64,000 nucleotides of DNA from an uncultured Collinsella sp. (GTDB lineage Bacteria > Actinomycetota > Coriobacteriia > Coriobacteriales > Coriobacteriaceae): positions 1 through 64,000 of the forward strand of contig CABUNJ010000011.1 of NCBI GenBank assembly GCA_902492935.1, read 5' to 3'. This document shows, piece after piece, positions 56,857-64,000 of the stretch. Under the pieces are notes generated by a model. The model ran no database searches, was not told the DNA's origin, and worked only from the letters and a program-made list of their open reading frames with translations. A program made the position numbers and the translations under genes. Every line of letters begins with the position of its first letter. Position 1 is the first letter of the stretch.

Positions 56857-57654
56857 ATGGGTCTTGAGGGAATCAAGCTGATTGCATGCGATTTGGACGG
56901 CACGTTGCTGCATCCGGGGGAGCGCGAGCCGCGTTCCGAGGCCTTTGAGCTCATCGACGAGCTGCATCGTCGCGGTATCGTGTTTATGCCGGCGAGCGGC
57001 CGTCAATATGCGAGCTTGCGCTATCTGTTTGCCCCGGTGGCCGATGAGCTCGCCTATGTATGCGAAAACGGAGCCCTGGTGATGAGCGAGGGACGTGCCG
57101 TTGTCAAGCGTTCCATGGAGCGTAGCCTTGCTATGGATATCGCGAATGCCGTGGTTGCGTATCCCCATGCCGACGCGACCCTTTCGTGTGAGGGACACCT
57201 CTACACCATGAGCGGCAACGATGCGTTCGTCGACCATTTGCGCTATGAGGTCCACTGCGATGTGGCGGTGGTCGACCGCCCCGAGGACATCGACGAGGAC
57301 GTCATTAAGATTGCCTTCCAGACGCCCGAGGTGGATCAGCCGGCGGCCCTGGAGTATTTCGAGCGCCTCTTTAGCGACCGTGTCGACGTGATGACCTCGG
57401 GAACCGAGTGGACGGACTTTATCGGCTTTGATTCGGGCAAGGGGTCCGCGCTTGCCGATTATGGTCGCGCGCTGGGGATCTCGCCTAACGAAATGGTGGC
57501 GTTTGGCGATAACGAAAACGACCGCGACATGCTCAACGTCGTAGGCCATCCTTATCTCATGGAGAGCTGCAATCCCTCTATGCGTGGCATCAACGACCGC
57601 GTCCGCTACGTGCGCACGGTCGAAGAAGAACTGCATCGCCTGCTCGCCGAGTAA
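56857..57654 (+). CDS. HAD-superfamily phosphatase, Cof type
   Basis: Probable sugar-phosphate or flavin-nucleotide phosphatase. The 265-residue protein has HAD motif I IACDLDGTLL, motif II region MPASGRQYASL, motif III Lys in DSGKGSAL and motif IV AFGDNENDRDML, with a C2b cap between. ATG 56857 with GGGGGAAAG upstream; the frame from 56797 lies in the terminator. Substrate unknown. Confidence 0.9.
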   Translation: MGLEGIKLIACDLDGTLLHPGEREPRSEAFELIDELHRRGIVFMPASGRQYASLRYLFAPVADELAYVCENGALVMSEGRAVVKRSMERSLAMDIANAVVAYPHADATLSCEGHLYTMSGNDAFVDHLRYEVHCDVAVVDRPEDIDEDVIKIAFQTPEVDQPAALEYFERLFSDRVDVMTSGTEWTDFIGFDSGKGSALADYGRALGISPNEMVAFGDNENDRDMLNVVGHPYLMESCNPSMRGINDRVRYVRTVEEELHRLLAE

Positions 57655-57660
57655 ATATTT

Positions 57661-57725
57661 GGGACATGCCTAGAAATGTGCTGTTTGCTGTAGCAGATGG
57701 GCAAGTAGATTTGCGGGCATGCCCC
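57661..57725. repeat. Foldback between convergent HAD and Fur genes
   Basis: GGGACATGCC (57661-57670) pairs with GGCATGCCCC (57716-57725) with one mismatch; TGCT/AGCA pairing lies within. It could serve as a weak bidirectional terminator or belong with the other large foldbacks. Confidence 0.5.
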
Positions 57726-57730
57726 TAAGG

Positions 57731-58111
57731 CTACCGGCAGTCGGGGCAGAGTCCTTCAAAGATGGTGTAGTGCGAGGTGACGTCCCATCCAATTAGCTCG
57801 GATACCTCGGTATCGAGCTCGGTATCGAAGGGGAGCGCTACATCGACGACGCGGCTGCACGAGGTACAGATGACATGCGCATGCGGTTCGGTGGTGCGAT
57901 CGAAACGGCTCCCGCCCGGTGTCTTGATGGAGAGGATCTCGCCGGCATCGGCCAAGAGGTTGAGGTTGCGGTAGACCGTGCCGCGACTGATCTTGTCATC
58001 CTGTTCGCGCACGGCGTTGTAGATTTCATCGGCGGTGGGATGGTTATAGCTTTGGCGCACGGCGTCAAGAACCAGCTTTCGCTGCCTGGTATTCCTTCTT
58101 TGCACCGCCAT
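57731..58111 (-). CDS. Fur-family transcriptional repressor (PerR-like)
   Basis: Metal-dependent DNA-binding protein. The 126-residue protein has the winged-helix recognition region ISRGTVYRNLNLLADAGEI, ligands in RFDRTTEPHAHVICTSCSRVVD and a second CxxC (CPDC) at the C-terminus, giving the structural zinc site. The HAH motif with a preceding Asp is closer to PerR than to iron-sensing Fur (which has HHDH). Subtype remains uncertain. AAGAGGCGAGG precedes ATG 58111. Confidence 0.9.
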   Translation of the reverse strand: MAVQRRNTRQRKLVLDAVRQSYNHPTADEIYNAVREQDDKISRGTVYRNLNLLADAGEILSIKTPGGSRFDRTTEPHAHVICTSCSRVVDVALPFDTELDTEVSELIGWDVTSHYTIFEGLCPDCR

Positions 58112-58172
58112 GCGCCTCGCCTCTTTTCTATCAACGGTCGTAGGTAAATGATACCGTATTTAGCACACAATA

Positions 58173-58583
58173 CTAATAATGAGGACTAAAACCATCCTCG
58201 TTGGCAAGCGGGGTGCGAGTCTGGGCGTCTACAAGGCGAAAACGTGTCCCCATGCGCTCGTAGGAGGCATGAAGCGCCTCGAGCTGAGACACGATGTTTG
58301 CCGGCGTGCCCTGTAGCTCCATCTCAACCGAGCCGTCTTCCATATTGCGCACCCAGCCGGTGAGGGAGCGCGCCTGTGCGAGGTTGGTGCTGGTGAAGCG
58401 GAAACCGACGCCCTGGACCTGCCCCTCCCACCGCAGGAAATAGCGCTGCGGGGCGTCTTGAGTGGCCTCGTCGCTTGCGAGCACAGTAAGCCTGCGGCGC
58501 AGCTCGAGTTCGACGCCAGAAGGCTTTTGGGGTTCTCGGCTGCCGCCGGCGACGCCCGAGAAAAGCTTGTCGAAAAAACCCAT
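58173..58583 (-). CDS. Acylphosphatase with N-terminal extension
   Basis: Hydrolyses acyl phosphates. The 136-residue protein has the acylphosphatase core from about residue 48, with catalytic Arg in GQVQGVGFRFTS and Asn in LTGWVRNMEDGSVEMELQG. The first 45 residues (MGFFDKLFSGVAGG ... LASDEATQDAP) are an extension unusual for the 90-residue family. It lies 2 bp after the Gfo/Idh/MocA gene, so the two are cotranscribed. Confidence 0.9.
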   Translation of the reverse strand: MGFFDKLFSGVAGGSREPQKPSGVELELRRRLTVLASDEATQDAPQRYFLRWEGQVQGVGFRFTSTNLAQARSLTGWVRNMEDGSVEMELQGTPANIVSQLEALHASYERMGTRFRLVDAQTRTPLANEDGFSPHY

Positions 58584-58585
58584 CG

Positions 58586-59692
58586 CTATGCCTGTTTGTT
58601 AGAGTCGGCGGGGAAGGCGATACCCGCCTGCTGGCGCACGGCATCCATGATACGCAGCGACACGAGCGTGACATCGCGGTAGTGTCCGAGTTCGTGGCGT
58701 CCTGCCGGCGTTTCCCAAATCTCATCTTTAACGTGATGAACGCCGTCGATGGCGGTGATAAAGTCCGCGAGCTCGTATTCCATGGTGTTGCTTGACTTGG
58801 GAAGGTCGAGCGCGCGTCCGTTGTCGCCTTGCTCGCGCGGCGCCTCGGTCGCCGATCCGCGCACGACGTCACCGCGATAGTCGATGCGTACGTTGCGGGG
58901 CGTCGACAGGTGGTCAATCTGGATGGTGCCGCGCTCGCCTTCGATTTGCGAGGGCAGCAGATCGTTGGTGATCTTTGAATGCGCAAGTTCGACAGAGATA
59001 CGGCCACCGCCATAACTGGCGAGAATGGAGCCGCAGCCGTCGATGGGACCATGGGTGAGCTCTTGCGTTGAGGGGTCGAGCAGCGTGGTCATGCTGGTGA
59101 GGCCGGAGGGCATGCCGAAAATCTCGACCATGGGCTCGACGGTGTAGACGCCAATGTCCATGAGGGAGCCCGAGGCCATATGGCAGTCGAAGATGTTGGT
59201 GGCGCGCCCCGCGAGAACTTCGTTGTAGCGCGAAGAATACTTTCCAAAGCGCAACGATGCACGACGGATGGGCACAATCTCGCCCAGTGCGTCCTCGACG
59301 GCGTGGAAAGCGGGGTCATGGAGCGGGCGCATGGCCTCGAGGGCTACGACGTCCGCCGCCTCGGCTGCACGAAAGACCTCGAGCGCCTGCGCCTCGGTGG
59401 CACAAAAGGGCTTTTCGACGATAACGTGCTTGCCGCCGGCGATACAGGCGAGCGCCTGCTCGTAGTGGAGCGCATTGGGGCTGCCGATGTAGACGGCGTC
59501 GACGTCGGCAGCGGACGCAAGCTCGTCAAGTGCGGTGAAGTTACGCTCGCCGCCGTGCTTAGTGGTGAAGGCGGCGCCGCGATCTGCATCGCGCGAGAGC
59601 GTGCCCACAAATGTGGCTTGGTCGTTGGCGTTGACGACCTGGATAAAGTCGTCGGTAATCATGGATGTGCCGATGGTCGCTATACGCAGCAT
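58586..59692 (-). CDS. Gfo/Idh/MocA-family oxidoreductase
   Basis: NAD(P)-dependent dehydrogenase acting on a sugar or related substrate. The 368-residue protein has an N-terminal Rossmann domain (RIATIGTSMITDDFIQ; VYIGSPNALHYEQALACIAGGKHVIVEKPF, containing the family's EKP motif) and a C-terminal substrate domain with DIGVYTVEPMVEIFG. ATG 59692 has GAGGGGG upstream; this site is partly complementary to CCCCTCG upstream in the same leader. Confidence 0.88.
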   Translation of the reverse strand: MLRIATIGTSMITDDFIQVVNANDQATFVGTLSRDADRGAAFTTKHGGERNFTALDELASAADVDAVYIGSPNALHYEQALACIAGGKHVIVEKPFCATEAQALEVFRAAEAADVVALEAMRPLHDPAFHAVEDALGEIVPIRRASLRFGKYSSRYNEVLAGRATNIFDCHMASGSLMDIGVYTVEPMVEIFGMPSGLTSMTTLLDPSTQELTHGPIDGCGSILASYGGGRISVELAHSKITNDLLPSQIEGERGTIQIDHLSTPRNVRIDYRGDVVRGSATEAPREQGDNGRALDLPKSSNTMEYELADFITAIDGVHHVKDEIWETPAGRHELGHYRDVTLVSLRIMDAVRQQAGIAFPADSNKQA

Positions 59693-59697
59693 GTATC

Positions 59698-59741
59698 CCC
59701 CTCGTGCCGTTCGGTTTACAGGATGAGTGTAGCGCGAGGGG
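59698..59741 (-). terminator. Hairpin overlapping the oxidoreductase ribosome-binding site
   Basis: CCCCTCG (59698-59704) with CGAGGGG (59735-59741). On the minus strand the 3' arm is the ribosome-binding site for the gene at 59692, so the fold could lower its translation; it may also end rnhA transcription. Confidence 0.45.
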
Positions 59742-59767
59742 ATAGGAAATAGCGTGCAAAAACGCCG

Positions 59768-60253
59768 TTACAGGTCGCTCTCGTTAAAGCCGGCGTCGAT
59801 ATCGAGGTTGCTGCCGTCGGCCGCCGTGGTGGCAAGCTCGTCGCAGCGCTCATTGAGCTCATGGCCGGCGTGGCCCTTAACCCAGATGAACTCCACTTCG
59901 TGCTTGCTCTTTGCGGTGAGCAGACGCTCCCACAGATCGCGGTTCTTGACAGGCTGCTTGTTGGCGGTCTTCCAGCCGCGTTTTTTCCATCCGTCAATCC
60001 AGTGCTTGTTGAAGGCGTTGACGACGTACTGCGAATCGGAATGGACTTCGACGTCGCAGGGGCGGTTGAGCGCCTCGAGTGCCACGATGACCGCCATGAG
60101 CTCCATACGGTTGTTGGTGGTCTTGGCGTAGCCGCGTGAAAGCTCGGAGGTGAAGGTCTTGCCGGCGGGATTGGTGTATTTGAGCACGGCGCCGTAGCCG
60201 CCGCGTCCCGGATTTGATCGGGCCGAGCCGTCGGTATAGATGATGACCTTCAC
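59768..60253 (-). CDS. rnhA: Ribonuclease HI
   Basis: Removes RNA from RNA-DNA hybrids. The 161-residue protein has the four-acid active site: Asp in IYTDGSARSNPG, Glu in NNRMELMAV, Asp in EVHSDSQYVV and Asp in NERCDELA, plus the basic region HWIDGWKKRGWKTA. Start is GTG 60253 (AAAGGA 8 nt upstream); an ATG overlapping it is out of frame, and longer frames are unlikely. Confidence 0.95.
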   Translation of the reverse strand: MKVIIYTDGSARSNPGRGGYGAVLKYTNPAGKTFTSELSRGYAKTTNNRMELMAVIVALEALNRPCDVEVHSDSQYVVNAFNKHWIDGWKKRGWKTANKQPVKNRDLWERLLTAKSKHEVEFIWVKGHAGHELNERCDELATTAADGSNLDIDAGFNESDL

Positions 60254-60352
60254 ATGGTTCCTTTCGTTGGGTACGTTTCGTGCGAGTGACCATTGTAGCG
60301 CCATGCCCGCCGGGGGTTGGCAATCTACGATTTCTACCCCGTCTTCCGACAG

Positions 60353-61255
60353 TTAGTTGGCATGGATGATGCGGTTGAGCTCGTCGAGGTATTGCTGCAA
60401 GAGGGGAGAGGGCTTGCGTTCGTCGTGCATGATATAGCCTACGCGCATCGTTGGGGCGTCTGCTAACGGGATCGATGCCATACCCCATTGCATTTCATTG
60501 GAGAGGACGCCGGTCGACAGGGTGTAACCGTTCGACGTGATAAGTAAGTTAGTAAGTGTTCCGCGGTCCGAGATACGTATGTTGCGGTCGCAAGGGATAT
60601 AGCTAAAAGGTTCCTCGGCGTAATAGAAGGAGTTTGAGGTTCCCTGCTCAAAGCTGTAGCGCGTATAGGGCTTGAGGTCGGCAAGGGACAGCTGAGGGCG
60701 GCGTGCGAGCGGGTGGCGCTCGCTAACGAAGACGTGGACCGTCGCGTCGAATAGGGGATGGAAGCTTGCACGGGCATCGGCGAAGGCCTTCTGCAGAACG
60801 CGGGCGTTAAAGTCATCCAGATAGAGGATGCCAATGTCGCTGCGAAACGCACGGACGTCATCGATGATCTGCGATGTGGTGGTCTCGCGCATGATGAACT
60901 CGAACTTGCTGTCGCGGCAGCGCTCGACCACGTTGACAAAGGCCTCGACCGAAAAGGCGTAGTGCTGGGCGGAAATGGCGAGGCGGGCTTGCGGGATGCC
61001 GCCGTCCTCGTAGCGCGCCTCGAGCATGTCGGCCTGCTCTACGACCTGGCGCGCATAGCCCAAAAGCTCGGTGCCGTCGTTGGTGAGCGTGACGCCGCGG
61101 CTGGAGCGCGTAAAGATCTCCAGGTGGAGCTCCTGTTCCAGGCTTTTGACGGCGTTTGAGATGTTGGACTGAGCGGTATAGAGGCGCTGAGCTGCGGCGT
61201 TGATTGAGCCGGACTCCGCTACGGCGATCAGGAAACGAAGCTGCTGGAGGGTCAT
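60353..61255 (-). CDS. LysR-type transcriptional regulator, divergent from metY
   Basis: Probable regulator of the divergent sulfur-assimilation gene. The 300-residue protein has an N-terminal winged HTH (TLQQLRFLIAVAESGSINAAAQRLYTAQSNISNAVKSLEQEL) and a periplasmic-binding-like effector domain with RRPQLSLADLKPYTRYSFEQG. ATG 61255 is preferred over ATG 61264, because GAAAGG is directly adjacent to the latter but well spaced for the former. A GTTATC-N9-GATAAC dyad lies 20 bp upstream. Effector may be O-acetylserine or O-acetylhomoserine, by analogy only. Confidence 0.9.
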   Translation of the reverse strand: MTLQQLRFLIAVAESGSINAAAQRLYTAQSNISNAVKSLEQELHLEIFTRSSRGVTLTNDGTELLGYARQVVEQADMLEARYEDGGIPQARLAISAQHYAFSVEAFVNVVERCRDSKFEFIMRETTTSQIIDDVRAFRSDIGILYLDDFNARVLQKAFADARASFHPLFDATVHVFVSERHPLARRPQLSLADLKPYTRYSFEQGTSNSFYYAEEPFSYIPCDRNIRISDRGTLTNLLITSNGYTLSTGVLSNEMQWGMASIPLADAPTMRVGYIMHDERKPSPLLQQYLDELNRIIHAN

Positions 61256-61274
61256 CGGCGCCATCCTTTCGAGT

Positions 61275-61295
61275 GTTATCTATAAAACCGATAAC
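61275..61295. promoter_or_regulatory. LysR-type operator between lysR and metY
   Basis: Perfect dyad GTTATC (61275-61280) and GATAAC (61290-61295) with 9-bp spacing, in the divergent intergenic region, 20 bp upstream of the lysR-type start and 21 bp before the metY -35. Confidence 0.6.
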
Positions 61296-61315
61296 AGGTT
61301 AGCGCTTTTAAGTGA

Positions 61316-61344
61316 TTGACCGAGGGAAACAATGCTCGTACTAT
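61316..61344 (+). promoter_or_regulatory. metY promoter
   Basis: TTGACC (61316-61321), 17-bp spacer, TACTAT (61339-61344). Transcription from about 61351 gives a leader near 178 nt. Confidence 0.75.
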
Positions 61345-61412
61345 TCAAAACACACAAAGGCGGTAGGTAATTAAGCCGACCACGGAACCGGGATGCGAAA
61401 GGAGGCCCGCAT

Positions 61413-61466
61413 ATGAATTGCTTACCAAGACGAATGCCGGGCTCCTGTTTGCGCCCGTCGGCGTGA
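61413..61466 (+). CDS. Leader peptide upstream of metY (17 aa, two Cys codons)
   Basis: Small ORF MNCLPRRMPGSCLRPSA with a strong ribosome-binding site AAAGGAGG 7-8 nt before its ATG. Codons 3 and 12 are Cys. The segment around the start, 61416-61426, can pair with 61362-61372 (11 pairs including two G-U). Its end overlaps a nested hairpin CTCCTG/CAGGAG (61442-61447, 61468-61473) with an inner GCGCC/GGCGT stem. The plan suggests attenuation of metY according to cysteine supply, which is inference. There is no known homologue I can name. Confidence 0.6.
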   Translation: MNCLPRRMPGSCLRPSA

Positions 61467-61528
61467 TCAGGAGACAGCGACTTACTTCTCTCTAATTTAT
61501 TAACTTTTGTTCAATCAAGGAGATCATC

Positions 61529-62839
61529 ATGAGCCAGTTCATCAACAACCCCGAGCACACCTTCGGTTTCGATACCCTGCAGCTTCACGTTGGCCAGGAG
61601 AGCGCCGATCCCGCATCCGACTCCCGCGCCGTGCCTATCTACCAGACCACGAGCTATGTGTTCCGCAACTCCCAGCACGCCGCCGACCGCTTTGGTCTTG
61701 CCGACGCCGGTAACATCTACGGCCGTCTGACCAACTCCACCCAGGGCGTCTTCGAGGACCGTATCGCCGCACTCGAGGGCGGCGTGGCAGGTCTTGCCGT
61801 CGCCTCCGGCGCTGCTGCCATCACCTATACCCTGCAGGCCCTTGCCCAGGCCGGTGACCACGTGGTGGCCCAGAAGACCATCTACGGCGGTTCCTACAAC
61901 CTGTTGGAGCACACGCTCTCCCAGTTCGGTGTCGAGACCACCTTCGTCGATGCCCACAACCTGGACGAGGTCGAGGGCGCCATCAAGGACAACACCACGG
62001 TCATCTACCTCGAGACGCTCGGCAACCCCAACTCCGATATTCCCAACATCGACGCTATCTCCGAGGTCGCCAAGAAGCATGGCCTGCCAGTCGTTGTCGA
62101 TAACACCTTCGGCACCCCGTATCTGTTCCGCCCGCTGGAGCACGGCGCCAACATCGTCGTTCACTCCGCAACTAAGTTCATTGGCGGCCACGGCACCTCG
62201 CTGGGTGGCGTGATTGTCGATGGCGGCAACTTCGACTGGAAGGCGAGCGGCAAGTATGCGCAGATCGCCGAGCCCAACCCCTCCTACCATGGCGTCTCGT
62301 TTGCCGAGGCCGCCGGCCCTGCCGCCTTCGCGACCTATGTCCGCGCCATCCTGCTGCGCGACGAGGGCGCTTGCATTAGCCCGTTTAACGCCTGGGTTCT
62401 GCTTCAGGGCACCGAGACCCTGTCGCTGCGCGTCGACCGCCATGTCGAGAACACCAAGAAGGTCGTTGAGTTCCTGGCTGGTGACAGCCACGTCGCCAAG
62501 GTGAACCACCCGAGCCTGCCCGAGCACCCTGATCATGAGCTCTACAAGCAGTATTTCCCCAACGGCGGTGCCTCGATCTTTACCTTTGAGATCAAGGGCG
62601 GCCAGGAGGCAGCTTGGAAGTTCATCGATCATCTGCAGGTGTTCTCGCTGCTCGCCAACGTGGCCGACGTCAAGTCGCTTGTCGTGCACCCGGCTACGAC
62701 TACGCACTCCCAGCTCTCTGCCGAGGAGCTCGCCGAGCAGAACATTACGCCCTCCACGATCCGTCTTTCCATCGGTACCGAGAACGCCGAGGACATCATT
62801 TGGGATCTGAAGCAGGCCTTCGCCGCGCTGGACGAGTAA
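61529..62839 (+). CDS. metY: O-acetylhomoserine sulfhydrylase / cysteine-methionine metabolism PLP enzyme
   Basis: PLP enzyme using sulfide and O-acetylhomoserine to make homocysteine. The 436-residue protein has AVASGAAAITYTLQALAQAGD, the PLP-binding Asp in VVVDNTFGTPYLFRP, Schiff-base Lys in VHSATKFIGGHGTSLGG and the C-terminal SIGTENAEDIIWDL. The length and the internal 30-residue insertions relative to cystathionine gamma-synthase identify MetY. CAAGGAG precedes ATG 61529. Regulated by a divergent LysR protein and perhaps the leader peptide. Confidence 0.94.
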   Translation: MSQFINNPEHTFGFDTLQLHVGQESADPASDSRAVPIYQTTSYVFRNSQHAADRFGLADAGNIYGRLTNSTQGVFEDRIAALEGGVAGLAVASGAAAITYTLQALAQAGDHVVAQKTIYGGSYNLLEHTLSQFGVETTFVDAHNLDEVEGAIKDNTTVIYLETLGNPNSDIPNIDAISEVAKKHGLPVVVDNTFGTPYLFRPLEHGANIVVHSATKFIGGHGTSLGGVIVDGGNFDWKASGKYAQIAEPNPSYHGVSFAEAAGPAAFATYVRAILLRDEGACISPFNAWVLLQGTETLSLRVDRHVENTKKVVEFLAGDSHVAKVNHPSLPEHPDHELYKQYFPNGGASIFTFEIKGGQEAAWKFIDHLQVFSLLANVADVKSLVVHPATTTHSQLSAEELAEQNITPSTIRLSIGTENAEDIIWDLKQAFAALDE

Positions 62840-62899
62840 GGCGACTTGTGCAAGGACCCCTTGCGACTCGATAGGTATAACTGCATAAAATGCCTGCTC

Positions 62900-62940
62900 A
62901 AGGCACCTGTGCGAACAATGTTTGCGCAGGTGCCTTTTTT
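62900..62940 (+). terminator. Terminator after metY
   Basis: AGGCACCTG (62901-62909) with CAGGTGCCT (62927-62935), extended inward to about 15 pairs, followed by TTTTTT. Very strong terminator. Confidence 0.92.
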
Positions 62941-63150
62941 GCATAGGCAGGGCGCTATTACAGGTTTTTTGGCATGCTTTATGCAATCGAGATGTGGAAA
63001 ACTCCTGTTGAGAGGATGTGAGTTTTACGCAAATGACGTGCACCTTTTGAGAAAAACCGTAGGTCGCGATTTGCTCGGGTACTATGCAGCGCGATTGAAT
63101 CGCACGCAGCTCAAACGCAGCAAAAACGCACTACGGAGGTTTCCAGCTAC
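62941..63150 (+). other. Leader region of the secreted 3D-like protein
   Basis: The gene-free interval 62840-63150 holds the metY terminator and then about 200 bp of leader. CCGTAG (63057-63062) can pair with CTACGG (63131-63136), which overlaps the ribosome-binding site GGAGG (63135-63139); GCGATT at 63066-63071 may pair with AATCGC near 63095. No ydaO/c-di-AMP or other riboswitch signature recognised. Confidence 0.35.
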
Positions 63151-63927
63151 ATGAGGATCGATTCACGAAAACCGAAAGCCGCCGCCCTTTCCGCCGCTCT
63201 GACCGTGGCACTTTTGGCGGGCGCCGGCGCAACCGATGCCCACGCGGCAACACTGTCCGACACGGTCGGATCCACGCCGTCCGAGGCGACGCTGATGCAG
63301 CCCGTCGACTATCGCGGCGACGGCTTTGGCTCCATGCAAGAGTGGAACGCCTCTATGGGGGCCAAGCGCGATTCTCTAGAGGTTCGCGCCCAGATCATCA
63401 TGAACATGTACGGTGACTATGCCACCGATGACGAGCGCGCTGTACTGCAGGGTTGCATCGACGGTGCGGGCAGGCTTTTGACGATGGAGGAGGTCGACGC
63501 GAAGTCGTCCGAGCTCGACGAGCTTCGCTCCACGCTCGAGGATGCTAAGCGCGAGGCGCTCGAGGCTGCGGCCGCCGAGGCAGAAGCCGCCGAGGCCGCC
63601 CAGGCGTCATATGGCAACGCAGGCTACGTCCCATCCTATACGGCAGCTGCGTACTACGCGAACGGCTCGGGCCTGACGCGCTCGAGCGGCGTCAATAACT
63701 ATAACGGCCGCCGCGAGACTTATTACAGCAGCAACGTGTTGTATCACCACCGCACGGGCGAGTGGACTCAGGATTCCGAGGGCTTTTGGCGCGATTCCGA
63801 TGGTTACTACGTCGTGGCCGCGGGCGATAAGGCTCAGGGCTCCACGTTTACCGGTTCCAAGGGCGAGTGCAAGGTCTATGACTCCGGCTGCGCAGCCGGA
63901 ACTACCGACTACTATACCGGTTGGTAA
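63151..63927 (+). CDS. Secreted protein with coiled coil and C-terminal 3D-like barrel
   Basis: Exported protein, probably cell-wall associated. The 258-residue protein has a signal peptide (about 1-32, AALSAALTVALLAGAGATDAHA), a short alpha-helical region, an Ala/Glu-rich coiled coil (about 110-150) and a C-terminal domain RETYYSSNVLYHH ... KGECKVYDSGCAAGTTDYYTGW that resembles the conserved 3D/double-psi-barrel tail of clostridial and actinobacterial wall proteins. GGAGG precedes ATG 63151. The usual G5 or NlpC partners are missing, so its enzyme activity, if any, is unknown. Confidence 0.8.
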   Translation: MRIDSRKPKAAALSAALTVALLAGAGATDAHAATLSDTVGSTPSEATLMQPVDYRGDGFGSMQEWNASMGAKRDSLEVRAQIIMNMYGDYATDDERAVLQGCIDGAGRLLTMEEVDAKSSELDELRSTLEDAKREALEAAAAEAEAAEAAQASYGNAGYVPSYTAAAYYANGSGLTRSSGVNNYNGRRETYYSSNVLYHHRTGEWTQDSEGFWRDSDGYYVVAAGDKAQGSTFTGSKGECKVYDSGCAAGTTDYYTGW

Positions 63928-63949
63928 TCTGCCATAAGCCAATAGGACA

Positions 63950-64000
63950 TGACGGGCGGGCGTCTTTACCGAGCCAATGGGCAACGTAAGGGCGTCCGTT
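63950..64000 (+). terminator. Possible terminator running off the window
   Basis: ACGGGCG at about 63952 can pair with GCGTCCGT at the very end of the window. The fold is cut by the edge, so it cannot be judged. Confidence 0.3.

Noticed and set aside
61351..61528. SAM or SAH riboswitch before metY
   Set aside because: The expected core sequences are not present; a leader-peptide attenuator explains the features better.

Overview
The window looks like chromosomal DNA of a gut actinobacterium of the class Coriobacteriia, most likely Collinsella. This is inferred from protein sequence style, high GC, anaerobic (class III) ribonucleotide reduction, and the actinobacterial gene order uvrC / rapZ / whiA / gap / pgk / tpiA / secG. 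No 16S rRNA or other species marker is present. Most of the window is ordinary core genome; the accessory content is a sialic-acid operon, a set of large intergenic hairpins and some unusual gene pairings.

Layout. 0.2-3.7 kb: coaE, a lytic transglycosylase and uvrB. 3.8-9.9 kb, minus strand: two FAD-dependent oxidoreductases (COG2509-like and BaiN/HI0933-like), an Mrp-type Fe-S carrier ATPase and an LtaS-like membrane sulfatase. 10-17.2 kb: uvrA, ybaK, murJ, uvrC; all three UvrABC genes therefore lie within 16 kb. 17.3-27.9 kb: a sialic-acid uptake and catabolism operon with a long structured leader. It encodes a Tat-type binding lipoprotein, a permease, a fused permease-ATPase, a second ATPase, a CE7 esterase, a CE7 paralogue that has lost its serine nucleophile, a NanA/DapA-like aldolase, a NanK-like ROK kinase and NanE. 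28-35.2 kb: rapZ, whiA, then gap, pgk, tpiA, gpmI and secG. 35.5-41.4 kb: an oligopeptide ABC transporter (oppABCDF). 41.4-48.1 kb: a hairpin-rich spacer, tRNA-Leu, a PP2C phosphatase (RsbU/SpoIIE type), a fused STAS-HATPase partner-switch protein, three identical tRNA-Gly genes, tRNA-Cys, a GH13 glucosidase and tRNA-Val. 48.5-52 kb: nrdD under a clear NrdR box, two large hairpins, then nrdG. 52.1-53.8 kb: folE, an HD phosphohydrolase and folB. 53.8-64 kb: an M48-like peptidase, an M19 dipeptidase, a SlyD-UreE pair, a HAD phosphatase, a Fur-family regulator, an acylphosphatase, a Gfo/Idh/MocA oxidoreductase, RNase HI, a LysR regulator divergent from metY (with a cysteine-containing leader peptide), and a secreted protein with a 3D-like C-terminus.

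How the parts work together. The nan operon should import sialic acid, perhaps deacetylate it, cleave it to ManNAc and pyruvate, phosphorylate ManNAc and epimerise it to GlcNAc-6-P. It interrupts the usual uvrC-rapZ neighbourhood, next to a gene whose E. coli homologue senses GlcN-6-P. The strongest candidates for undescribed biology are the nan leader RNA, the CE7 enzyme/pseudo-enzyme pair, the family of large foldback elements in intergenic DNA, a 17-bp palindrome at a fixed distance from three tRNA promoters, the fused STAS-HATPase switch and the metY leader peptide.
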